Assembly: GCF_040643635.1 (NCBI RefSeq)
Contig: NZ_JBEYUS010000011.1
Location: forward strand, 60,708 to 124,707
Source: Saccharopolyspora_C sp040643635
Lineage (GTDB): Bacteria; Actinomycetota; Actinomycetes; Mycobacteriales; Pseudonocardiaceae
DNA: 64,000 nucleotides
Direction: 5' to 3'
Below, piece by piece: positions 41,589 through 49,454 of the stretch. The notes below the pieces were generated by a model. It was not told the DNA's origin and did no database searches. It saw only the letters and a program-made list of their open reading frames with translations. Position 1 is the first letter of the stretch, and every line of letters begins with the position of its first letter. Both the position numbers and the translations under genes were made by a program.

Positions 41589-42397
41589 GCGTTCTGGAAT
41601 CCATCATCGAAGGCGTTCGCGAGGACATGGCCTCCCGCGAATCCGCCGTTCCGTTCGACGAGATCAAGCAGCGTTCGGCCGCGGCGCCACCGCCGCACGA
41701 CGCGCTGGCCGCGCTGCGCGCGCCCGGCGTCGGCGTGATCGCGGAGGTGAAGCGGCGCAGCCCGTCGAAGGGTGAGCTCGCGGAGATCGGCGAACCCGCC
41801 GACCTGGCCGCGGACTACTCGGAGGCGGGCGCGCGGGTGATCAGCGTGCTGACCGAGCAGCGCCGCTTCGGCGGTTCGCTGGCGGACTTCGACGCGGTGC
41901 GGGCGAAGGTCCCGGCCACTCCGCTGCTGCGCAAGGACTTCGTGGTCAGCCCGTACCAGGTGCACGAGGCGCGCGCGCACGGCGCGGACATGGTGCTGCT
42001 GATCGTGGCCGCCCTGGAGCAGAACGCGCTGGAGGCCCTGCTGGACCGGGTCGAGTCGCTGGGCATGACCGCGCTGGTCGAGGTGCACACCGCCGAGGAG
42101 GCGGACCGCGCGCTGGAGGCCGGGGCGAAGGTCATCGGCATCAACGCCCGCAACCTGCACACCCTGGACGTGGACCGCGAGGTCTTCGGGCGGATCGCGC
42201 CCGGCCTGCCGCCGGAGGTGCTGAAGGTGGCGGAGTCCGGCGTGCGCGGCCCGAGCGACCTGATGGCCTACGCGGGGTCGGGCGCGGACGCGGTGCTGGT
42301 CGGCGAAGGCCTGGTGACCAGCGAGAACCCGCGGGTCGCGGTGACCCAGCTGGTGACGGCCGGCTCGCACCCGGCGTGCCCGCGGCCCAGCCGCTGA
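41585..42397 (+). CDS. trpC: Indole-3-glycerol phosphate synthase
   Basis: TrpC is the 270-residue monofunctional barrel. VIAEVKRRSPSKGEL, PLLRKDFVVSPYQV, GINARNLHTL and VAESGVRGPSDL hold the catalytic Lys and Glu residues. The GTG start overlaps the stop of a 30-codon ORF. Its substrate comes from PriA acting as TrpF. Confidence 0.95.
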   Translation: MSVLESIIEGVREDMASRESAVPFDEIKQRSAAAPPPHDALAALRAPGVGVIAEVKRRSPSKGELAEIGEPADLAADYSEAGARVISVLTEQRRFGGSLADFDAVRAKVPATPLLRKDFVVSPYQVHEARAHGADMVLLIVAALEQNALEALLDRVESLGMTALVEVHTAEEADRALEAGAKVIGINARNLHTLDVDREVFGRIAPGLPPEVLKVAESGVRGPSDLMAYAGSGADAVLVGEGLVTSENPRVAVTQLVTAGSHPACPRPSR

Positions 42398-42457
42398 TCT
42401 GCCCGGGCGGTCGCCGGATGTCGGCGCCGTTCGCATCCGGTCCCCGGGCTCGGCGCC

Positions 42458-42552
42458 GACCGGCCCGGGGCTGACCGGGCTCGGTGCCGACCGGGCTGGA
42501 CGTCGACCGGGTTCGACGTCGACCGGGTTCGGGGCTGACCGGCCCCGGGTCC
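42458..42552. repeat. 16-bp minisatellite between trpC and trpB
   Basis: Six tandem units of 15-16 bases, each starting GACCGG, with best units GACCGGGCTGGACGTC and GACCGGGTTCGACGTC (42489-42520). They occupy about a third of the 308-base gap; the rest shows only GC-rich sequence and the trpB ribosome site. Confidence 0.8.
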
Positions 42553-42705
42553 GGTCGCATCCGGTTTCGGACCGCTCGGCGGCGGCGTCGGCGGTCGCCG
42601 GTGTCGCGGCGCCGGTTCCGGGAACCCGAGGTGAGGTGCCGCGCGTGCGGCGTGCGGTGCGCGGCCGGACTCCGGCGGCTGAGGACTACTAGAGAGGTGA
42701 CCTAG

Positions 42706-44007
42706 ATGGCGACGGTGCACGACGCGCAGCACGATCGCGCGCACCGGCCGGGCCGTCCGGTGCCCGAGGGGCACGACCCGGACGAGCGGGGCCACTTCGG
42801 CCCCTACGGCGGCCGGTTCATGCCGGAGGCGTTGATCGCCGCGCAGGACGAGCTGGCCGCGGAGTACGAGAAGGCGCAGCTGGACCCGGAGTACGTGAAC
42901 GAGCTGGCGCGGCTGCTGCGCGACTACGCGGGGCGCCCGTCGTTGCTGACCGAGGCGAAGCGGTTCGGCGAGCACGCGGGCGGGGCGCGCATCCTGCTCA
43001 AGCGCGAGGACCTGAACCACACCGGCTCCCACAAGATCAACAACGTGCTGGGGCAGGCGCTGCTGGTCAAGCGGATGGGCAAGCGCCGCGTCATCGCCGA
43101 GACCGGTGCCGGTCAGCACGGCGTGGCCACGGCGACGGCCTGCGCGCTGCTCGACCTCGACTGCGTGATCTACATGGGACAGGTCGACACCGAGCGGCAG
43201 GCGCTGAACGTGGCGCGGATGCGGCTGCTGGGCGCCGAGGTGCGGCCGGTGGCGAACGGCTCGGCGACGCTGAAGGACGCGATCAACGAGGCGCTGCGGG
43301 ACTGGGTCGCCAACGTCGAGGACACCCACTACCTGCTGGGCACGGCGGCCGGGGCGCACCCGTTCCCGGTGATGGTCCGCAACTTCCACAAGATCATCGG
43401 CGAGGAGTCCCGCGAGCAGTCGCTGGCGCAGTTCGGCGGGCTGCCGGACGCGGTGGTGGCGTGCGTCGGCGGCGGCTCCAACGCCATCGGCATCTTCCAC
43501 GGCTTCATCGACGACCCGGGCGTGCGGCTGATCGGCTGCGAGCCGGCCGGGCACGGCCTGGACAGCGGTGAGCACGGCGCCACCCTGAGCAAGGGCACGC
43601 CGGGCACGCTGCACGGCGCCCGCTCCTACTTGCTGCAGGACGAGGACGGGCAGATCACCGAGGCCTACTCGATCTCGGCGGGCCTGGACTACCCGGGCGT
43701 GGGGCCGGAGCACTCGTACCTCAAGGACGCCGGTCGCGCCGAGTACATCGCCGTCACCGACGACGAGGCGATGCAGGCGTTCCGGTTGCTGTCCCGCACC
43801 GAGGGCATCATCCCGGCCATCGAGTCCGCGCACGCCCTCGCGGGCGCGCTGCGGCTGGGCCGCGAGCTGGGGCCGGACGCCACGTTGCTGGTGAGCCTCT
43901 CCGGTCGCGGCGACAAGGACATGGACACCGCCGCGAAGTACTTCGGCCTCGTCGACGAGTCGGGCGAGCCGGTGGCGGACGACGCAGACGGGGAGGCGGC
44001 GCGGTGA
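42706..44007 (+). CDS. trpB: Tryptophan synthase beta chain
   Basis: TrpB is a 433-residue PLP enzyme that joins indole and serine. The lysine loop is KREDLNHTGSHKINN; GAGQHG, CVGGGSNA and the late LLVSLSGRGDKD complete the signature. The ATG follows AGAGAGGTGA, a good anti-SD match. The first 25 residues are His/Asp/Arg-rich. It overlaps trpA by four bases. Confidence 0.96.
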   Translation: MATVHDAQHDRAHRPGRPVPEGHDPDERGHFGPYGGRFMPEALIAAQDELAAEYEKAQLDPEYVNELARLLRDYAGRPSLLTEAKRFGEHAGGARILLKREDLNHTGSHKINNVLGQALLVKRMGKRRVIAETGAGQHGVATATACALLDLDCVIYMGQVDTERQALNVARMRLLGAEVRPVANGSATLKDAINEALRDWVANVEDTHYLLGTAAGAHPFPVMVRNFHKIIGEESREQSLAQFGGLPDAVVACVGGGSNAIGIFHGFIDDPGVRLIGCEPAGHGLDSGEHGATLSKGTPGTLHGARSYLLQDEDGQITEAYSISAGLDYPGVGPEHSYLKDAGRAEYIAVTDDEAMQAFRLLSRTEGIIPAIESAHALAGALRLGRELGPDATLLVSLSGRGDKDMDTAAKYFGLVDESGEPVADDADGEAAR

Positions 44008-44798
44008 GCCTGCACGAGGTGTTCGCGACCTGCCGCGCCGAGGACCGCGCGGCGCTGATCGGGTACCTGCCCGCGGGCTACCCCACGGTCGAGGGCTCGA
44101 AGGAACTGCTGGCGGGCATGCTCGCCGGTACCGACGACGGGCCCGGCTGCGACGTGGTGGAGGTCGGCGTCCCGTTCTCCGACCCGGTGATCGACGGACC
44201 GACCATCCAGGCCGCCGGGGACGTGGCGCTGCGCGCCGGGTTCCGGGTCCGGGACCTGTTCGACGTGGTGTCCTCGATCGCCGACGCGGGCAAGCACGCC
44301 GTGGTGATGACCTACTGGAACCCGGTGCACCAGTACGGGCCGGACGCGTTCGCCCGCGACCTGGCCGCCGCGGGCGGGCTCGGCGTGATCACGCCGGACC
44401 TGGTGCCGGACGAGGCCGACGACTGGATGGCCGCCAGCGAGGCGCACGGCGTGGACCGGATCTTCCTGGTCGCCCCGTCCTCGACCGAGCAGCGGCTGGC
44501 GATGACGGCGAAGGCCAGCTCCGGGTTCGTCTACGCCACCTCGGTGATGGGCGTGACCGGTGCCCGCGACACCGTCGGTGACCAGGCGGAAGGCCTGGTG
44601 CGGCGGACCCGCGCGCACACCGACCTGCCGATCGGGGTGGGCCTCGGCGTCCGCTCCGGCGAGCAGGCCGCGCAGGTCGCGAAGTTCGCCGACGGCGTCA
44701 TCGTCGGCTCGGCGTTCATCAACCGCGCTGAGCAGGACGGGCCCGCGGGCGTCCGCGAGATCGCCGCCGAACTGGGCCGGGGAGTCCGCTCCCGCTGA
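44004..44798 (+). CDS. trpA: Tryptophan synthase alpha chain
   Basis: TrpA is a 264-residue barrel that cleaves indole-3-glycerol phosphate. EVGVPFSDPVIDGPTIQ carries the catalytic Glu and Asp; GVITPDLVPDEA and GVTGARD follow. The GTG start overlaps trpB. A 12-bp hairpin follows the stop by nine bases and ends the trp unit. Confidence 0.96.
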   Translation: MSLHEVFATCRAEDRAALIGYLPAGYPTVEGSKELLAGMLAGTDDGPGCDVVEVGVPFSDPVIDGPTIQAAGDVALRAGFRVRDLFDVVSSIADAGKHAVVMTYWNPVHQYGPDAFARDLAAAGGLGVITPDLVPDEADDWMAASEAHGVDRIFLVAPSSTEQRLAMTAKASSGFVYATSVMGVTGARDTVGDQAEGLVRRTRAHTDLPIGVGLGVRSGEQAAQVAKFADGVIVGSAFINRAEQDGPAGVREIAAELGRGVRSR

Positions 44799-44807
44799 AG
44801 CACCCCG

Positions 44808-44847
44808 GGTGAACGGCCCACCGGTTCGGACGGGCGGGCCGTTCACC
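44808..44847 (+). terminator. trpA terminator hairpin
   Basis: Arms 44808-44819 and 44836-44847 are perfect 12-bp complements around a 16-base loop. The lgt promoter follows at once (44876). Confidence 0.75.
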
Positions 44848-44875
44848 TGGCGATGGGGGTGGCGCGGCGGACCGA

Positions 44876-44881
44876 TACGGT
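44876..44881 (+). promoter_or_regulatory. -10 hexamer of leaderless lgt
   Basis: TACGGT, then six bases, then GTG (44888). No ribosome site. Confidence 0.5.
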
Positions 44882-44887
44882 GTTCGG

Positions 44888-46087
44888 GTGAGCGCGCACA
44901 ACCTCGCTGCCCCGGCGACCTCGTTCCTGGCGAACATCCCGAGCCCCCCGCAAGGGGTCTGGTACCTCGGCCCGGTGCCGCTGCGCGCCTACGCGCTGTG
45001 CATCATCGCCGGGATCGTGGTCGCGATCCTGTGGGGCGACCGGCGCTGGCAGGCCCGCGGCGGACGTCCGGGCACGGTCACCGACATCGCGGTGTTCGCG
45101 GTGCCGTTCGGCCTGGTCGGCGGTCGGCTCTACCACGTGGCGACGGACTGGTACAAGTACTTCGGCCCGGGCCGCGACCCGATCGACGCGCTGAAGGTCT
45201 GGGAGGGCGGCCTCGGCATCTGGGGCGCGGTGGCCCTCGGTGCGGTCGGCGCGTGGATCGGCTGCCGCAGGCGCGGCGTGCCGCTGCCCGCCTTCGCCGA
45301 CGCGATCGCCCCGGCGCTGATCACGGCGCAGGCCATCGGCCGGTTGGGGAACTGGTTCAACCAGGAGCTCTACGGCAGCCCGACCACGGTGCCGTGGGGC
45401 CTGGAGATCTACCGGCGGGTCGACGAGTTCGGCGTGGTGAACCCGATCGCCGGGCACGCGGTCGACCAGGGCGCGCCGCTGGCGGTGGTGCACCCGACGT
45501 TCCTGTACGAGCTGCTGTGGAACCTGCTGATCGCGGTGCTGCTGGTGTGGGCGGACCGCAGGTTCCGGATGGGGCGCGGCCGGGTGTTCGCGCTGTACGT
45601 CGCCGGGTACACGGCGGGCCGGGTGTGGATCGAGATGATGCGCACCGACGCGGCCACCCACGTGTTCGGCGTGCGCATCAACGTGGTCACCTCGCTCGTG
45701 GTGTTCGCGCTGGCCGTGATCTACCTGCTGGTGGTGCGCGGCAAGCGGGAGGATCCGGCGCTGCTGCGCGGCAAGCCGCTGCCGGGCGACGACGACTACG
45801 CGGAGCCCGCGGCCGGTTCCGGCGGGGCGGCGCGGGCCGACGCGGGTGAGGAGGCGGACGCGGCGGAGTCCGGCGCTCGGGAATCCGGCGCTGCTTCCGG
45901 TGGTGGCACATCCGGTGACGCGAAGTCCGACGACGCGACGGCAGTGGACGCGAAGGCCGACGACTCGAAGACCACGGACGCGAAGACCACCGGGTCGAAG
46001 CAGGCGGACGAGCAGGCCGACCGCCCGAAGGAGCCCTCCGCCGCGACGAGCGAGAAGACCTCCGAGGACTCCGAACGCGACGACTGA
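44888..46087 (+). CDS. lgt: Prolipoprotein diacylglyceryl transferase
   Basis: Lgt transfers diacylglycerol to the lipobox cysteine before LspA cleavage. The 399-residue protein has seven membrane segments. GGRLYHVATDW, EGGLGIWGAVALG and the signature GRLGNWFNQELYG are intact. After about residue 290 comes an acidic, Ala/Asp/Lys/Ser/Thr-rich tail of about 110 residues with DAK/TDAK/DDSK repeats, probably disordered and cytoplasmic. The 11-bp hairpin at 46105-46138 follows the stop. Confidence 0.93.
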   Translation: MSAHNLAAPATSFLANIPSPPQGVWYLGPVPLRAYALCIIAGIVVAILWGDRRWQARGGRPGTVTDIAVFAVPFGLVGGRLYHVATDWYKYFGPGRDPIDALKVWEGGLGIWGAVALGAVGAWIGCRRRGVPLPAFADAIAPALITAQAIGRLGNWFNQELYGSPTTVPWGLEIYRRVDEFGVVNPIAGHAVDQGAPLAVVHPTFLYELLWNLLIAVLLVWADRRFRMGRGRVFALYVAGYTAGRVWIEMMRTDAATHVFGVRINVVTSLVVFALAVIYLLVVRGKREDPALLRGKPLPGDDDYAEPAAGSGGAARADAGEEADAAESGARESGAASGGGTSGDAKSDDATAVDAKADDSKTTDAKTTGSKQADEQADRPKEPSAATSEKTSEDSERDD

Positions 46088-46104
46088 CCCGAACCGTTCC
46101 GACT

Positions 46105-46138
46105 ACGGCCGCGCCACCGACCCCGGAGGCGCGGCCGT
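46105..46138. terminator. Hairpin between lgt and the ABC transporter
   Basis: Arms 46105-46115 and 46128-46138 are perfect 11-bp complements; a short pyrimidine tract (TTCTCGT) follows. It lies between convergent genes. Confidence 0.7.
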
Positions 46139-46173
46139 TCTCGTACGAGCCCGCAGGCCGGGGAAGGTCGAGG

Positions 46174-46947
46174 TCAACCCCGCACCGGTGCGATCACCGG
46201 CGTCCCGTCGGGACCGGTGAGCACCACCACCCGGGCGTCGTAGTGCTCGGTGAGCACTTCGGGCGTGAGCACCTCGGCGGGCGGGCCGTGCGCGGCGGTG
46301 GCCCCGTCGGCGAGCAGCAGCAAGCGTTCGGCGTACTGCGCGGAGATCGTCAGGTCGTGCAGCGTGGTGACGACGGTGGTGCCGAGTTCGCGCCGCAGCT
46401 CGTCCACCAGGTCGAGCAGTGCTTGCGCGTGTCCGAGGTCGAGTCCGGTGGTCGGTTCGTCCAGCAGCAGCACTCCGGCCCGCTGGGCCAGCGCCCGCCC
46501 GAGCACGGCCCGCTGCCGTTCGCCGCCGGAGAGCTCGGTCAGCGGTCGCCGGGCGAGCCCGGCCAGGTCGAGCCGCTCCACGACGTGCTCGACGACGTCG
46601 AGGTCGCGGCGTCCTTCCCGTCCGAGCAGCCCGAGGTGCGGGGTGCGGCCGAGCAGCACGTAGTCGGTGACGGTGAGCCCCGGCGGCAGCTGCGGGGTCT
46701 GCGGCGCGTAGGCGAGCAGCCGGGCCCGTGCGCGCCGCCCGGCCCGGTGCAGCGGCTCGCCGTCGACGAGCACCTCGCCGCGGTGCGGCAGCAGCCCCGC
46801 GACGGCTTTGAGCAGCGTGGACTTTCCGGAGCCGTTGGGGCCGATGACGGCGAGCCAGCCACCGGTGGGCACCTCGGCGGACACCCCGGCCAGCACGGTG
46901 CGCCGCCGGTATCCGGCGGTCAGCTCGCGCACCCGCAGCCCGGTCAT
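46174..46947 (-). CDS. ABC transporter ATP-binding protein (FecE/BtuD/HmuV type)
   Basis: The 257-residue ATPase has Walker A GPNGSGKST, the Q-loop in LLAYAPQTPQL, signature LSGGERQRAVLGRAL, Walker B VLLLDEPTTGLD and an H-loop in TTLHDLT. It overlaps the permease gene by four bases. It energises import of a metal chelate, heme or cobalamin by the two genes upstream. Confidence 0.9.
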   Translation of the reverse strand: MTGLRVRELTAGYRRRTVLAGVSAEVPTGGWLAVIGPNGSGKSTLLKAVAGLLPHRGEVLVDGEPLHRAGRRARARLLAYAPQTPQLPPGLTVTDYVLLGRTPHLGLLGREGRRDLDVVEHVVERLDLAGLARRPLTELSGGERQRAVLGRALAQRAGVLLLDEPTTGLDLGHAQALLDLVDELRRELGTTVVTTLHDLTISAQYAERLLLLADGATAAHGPPAEVLTPEVLTEHYDARVVVLTGPDGTPVIAPVRG

Positions 46948-47963
46948 GCGCGCCTGCTCCGGTGCAGCAGCAGGGCGAAGAACGGGGCCCCGGTGAACGC
47001 GGTGATCACGCCGATGGGCAGTTCGGCGGGGGCGAGGACGCTGCGCGCGAGGACGTCGGCCAGCACCAGGAACGCCCCGCCGAACAGCAGCGACAGCGGC
47101 ACCACGATCCGGTTGCCGCCGCCGAACGCGAGCCGCACCAGGTGCGGGACGACGAGCCCGACGAAGCCGATGAGCCCGGCGACGGACACGGCCGCGGCGG
47201 TGGCGAGCGAGGCGGCCAGCAGCACGATGGCGCGGACCCGGCCGGGGTGCACGCCGAGCGCCGCCGCCTCTTCGTCACCGGTGCCGAGCACGTCGAGCAG
47301 CCGGGCGCAGGCCCACAGCACCGCGCCGGAGACGACGACGAGCGGCAGCACCAGCAGCACGTCGGTCCAGCCCGCGGTGCTCAGCCGCCCGAGTATCCAC
47401 AGGTAGACCTGCTGCAGGCTCTGCAACTGGAGCTGTTGCAGGAACGTCTGCCCGGCGGAGAGGAACGCGCCGACGGCGACTCCGGCGAGCACCAGGGTCG
47501 CGGCGCCGCCGCCCGCCGCGCGCCCCAGCAGCCAGGTGGTGGCGACGCCGGCGAGCGCCCCGGCGAACGCGGCGGCCTGCGCGGCTCCGGGCGCGGCGGT
47601 GGCATCCGGCAGCACCGTGATCACGAGGGTGACGCCGAGGCCCGCGCCGCTGGCCGCACCGAGCAGGTACGGGTCGGCGAGCGGGTTGCGGAACACGCCT
47701 TGGAAGGCGGCGCCGGACACGGCGAGCGCGGCCCCGACGAGCGCCCCGAGCACCGCGCGCGGTACCCGCAGACGCCACAGGATCGCCGCCTCCCGTTCGG
47801 ACAGCGGGGAGTGCCCGCCGGTGAGCTGGGCGCCGATCTCGGCGAGCACCCGGGTCCAGCCGAGGTCGGCGGCCCCGAGCAGCACCGAGACCAGCAGGGC
47901 CAGCAGCAGCGCCGCGACGCCCGCCAGCAGCGGTCCGGGCCGCAGCCGGGTCGTGCCGCGCAC
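46944..47963 (-). CDS. FecCD-family ABC permease
   Basis: The 339-residue protein has about ten membrane segments. FRNPLADPYLLGAASGAGLGV and IGFVGLVVPHLVRL are hallmark stretches of the BtuC/FhuB/HmuU permeases. The start is GTG 47963, six bases after the stop of the binding-protein gene. It forms the membrane channel of the importer. Confidence 0.9.
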   Translation of the reverse strand: MRGTTRLRPGPLLAGVAALLLALLVSVLLGAADLGWTRVLAEIGAQLTGGHSPLSEREAAILWRLRVPRAVLGALVGAALAVSGAAFQGVFRNPLADPYLLGAASGAGLGVTLVITVLPDATAAPGAAQAAAFAGALAGVATTWLLGRAAGGGAATLVLAGVAVGAFLSAGQTFLQQLQLQSLQQVYLWILGRLSTAGWTDVLLVLPLVVVSGAVLWACARLLDVLGTGDEEAAALGVHPGRVRAIVLLAASLATAAAVSVAGLIGFVGLVVPHLVRLAFGGGNRIVVPLSLLFGGAFLVLADVLARSVLAPAELPIGVITAFTGAPFFALLLHRSRRA

Positions 47964-47968
47964 CCGGC

Positions 47969-48913
47969 TCAGGGCCGCTGGGCGCGGGACACGGAGTCGG
48001 CGACCGCGCGCACCAGGTCGACCACGCGCGGTCCCCAGCGTCCGGCGACGTCCTCGTCGAGCGGGACGACCCGGCGCTCGCGGACGGCGGTGAGGGTGTC
48101 CCAGCCGGGCCGGGCGGCGGCGGACTCGGCGGTGGCGCCGCAGCAGTCCGTGTCGGCGAGGAAGATCAAGTCGGGGTCGGCCTGCACGATCCGCTCCTGC
48201 GCGAGCTGCGGGAACTCGCCCTCGGCGTCGTCGGCGATGTTGGTGAGCCCGAACAGCCCGTACACGCTGCCGATGAAGCTGCGGGAGGTGGCGGTGTAGT
48301 AGTCGGGGCTGAGCTCGTGGAAGTAGCTCAGCGGTTCCGGCGCCTTCGGCGTGTCGGCGACGATCTTCGCGATGTCCGCGCGCATCCGGCCGGTGACGTC
48401 CCGCGCCTGCCTGCTGTGCCCGGTGGCCTGGCCGAGGGTCTCGATCTGCGCGTAGGCGTCGTCCAGCGATTTCGCGGCGGGCGTGACGAGCACCGGGATC
48501 TCCAGCTCGCGCAGCCCCTCGACGAGCTTCCCGGCGCCGTCGGGCGCGATGACCAGGTCCGGGTCGTGGCCGGCGACGGCGGCGGCGTCGCTGGTGAGGC
48601 CGTTGAGTTCGGTGCGAGGCGCGTCGGCGGGGTAGTCGGAGAACCGGTCGGCGGCCGCGACCTGCTCGCCCGCGCCGATCGCGTAGAGCGATTCGGTGGC
48701 GGTGGGGCTCAGCGACACGATGTGCTTGGGCTGCTGGGGCAGCGTGATCGGCTGCTGGCCGTCGATGGTGATCTCCGCGGGGAACGCGGCCGCGGGGTCT
48801 TCGACGGGGGCTTCGGGTGCCGGGGACGGGGTGCGCGTGGCGCACGCGGTGCCTGCGAACAGCAGGGCCAGCACCGTCAGCAGCAGGGCGGGGAGGCGGC
48901 GGAACCCGAGCAT
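47969..48913 (-). CDS. Periplasmic-type binding lipoprotein (BtuF/FhuD-like)
   Basis: The 314-residue lipoprotein has a signal peptide with a lipobox-like FAGTAC (the -3 residue is atypical). The class III solute-binding fold shows HIVSLSPTATESLYAIGAG near residue 65, the usual start of BtuF-type domains, and DPDLVIAP. DTDCCGAT carries a cysteine pair. Sequence alone cannot separate cobalamin, heme and siderophore as ligand. It is the first gene of a three-gene importer; no cobalamin riboswitch was found upstream. Confidence 0.85.
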   Translation of the reverse strand: MLGFRRLPALLLTVLALLFAGTACATRTPSPAPEAPVEDPAAAFPAEITIDGQQPITLPQQPKHIVSLSPTATESLYAIGAGEQVAAADRFSDYPADAPRTELNGLTSDAAAVAGHDPDLVIAPDGAGKLVEGLRELEIPVLVTPAAKSLDDAYAQIETLGQATGHSRQARDVTGRMRADIAKIVADTPKAPEPLSYFHELSPDYYTATSRSFIGSVYGLFGLTNIADDAEGEFPQLAQERIVQADPDLIFLADTDCCGATAESAAARPGWDTLTAVRERRVVPLDEDVAGRWGPRVVDLVRAVADSVSRAQRP

Positions 48914-49454
48914 GGCGTCCTCGTGGTCGGGCCGGTGCGCCACGGGTGCGCACCGGGTGCGGTGGCGGACGGCGACGCCCGCGCGAACGCACCGGAATTC
49001 GCCGCCGCGAGCGCCCCGAGCTGGAAAGGTACCAGGAGCTGATCGTCCCGCCCCGGTTGCCGGGGTGCGCAGGGGTTCCGCGGCGTGCGGTCTTGACGCG
49101 GTTCGGTCGGACGTCGGAATATTCACGCGGGCTGAGAGCTGACTTGCGGTGCTGCTTCCGGGTATCGTCGTTGTTAAGGTTCGTCGAACTCCGGGTCGTG
49201 GCCGCAGGCGCTCGTGAATTCCCCGGTCCCGCGTTGCCGGCGGGGTCGAGCTTCGCGAGCCAGGTCGACATCCGCGCCCGGTCCGGTCGCCGAACGTCTC
49301 GCATCGCCGAGTCCGGTGCCGTTGCCCGGCTCGGCCGACCACCCGTCCAGCGCCGGACGCCCACGCGGGCCAGCGTCGTCCCGTGCCCAGAAGAGATCAA
49401 CGCGACTACCGCGGTGGTCTTTCCGCACGAGTACCGACGAGGGAGGTTTGCGCA
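48914..49454. promoter_or_regulatory. Long divergent promoter region between the importer and gltB
   Basis: It holds two candidate gltB promoters: TTGACG (49093-49098) with GAATAT (49117-49122) at 18 bases, and TAAGGT (49175-49180) inside a 13-base sequence identical to that at 208-220. Either gives an untranslated leader of about 270-330 bases, long enough for an RNA control element, but I recognise none. The strand for gltB is plus. Confidence 0.4.

Noticed and set aside
48914..49200. Possible cobalamin riboswitch upstream of the BtuF-like gene
   Set aside because: I looked for the B12-box pattern on the minus strand and found nothing similar, so the importer's ligand remains open.
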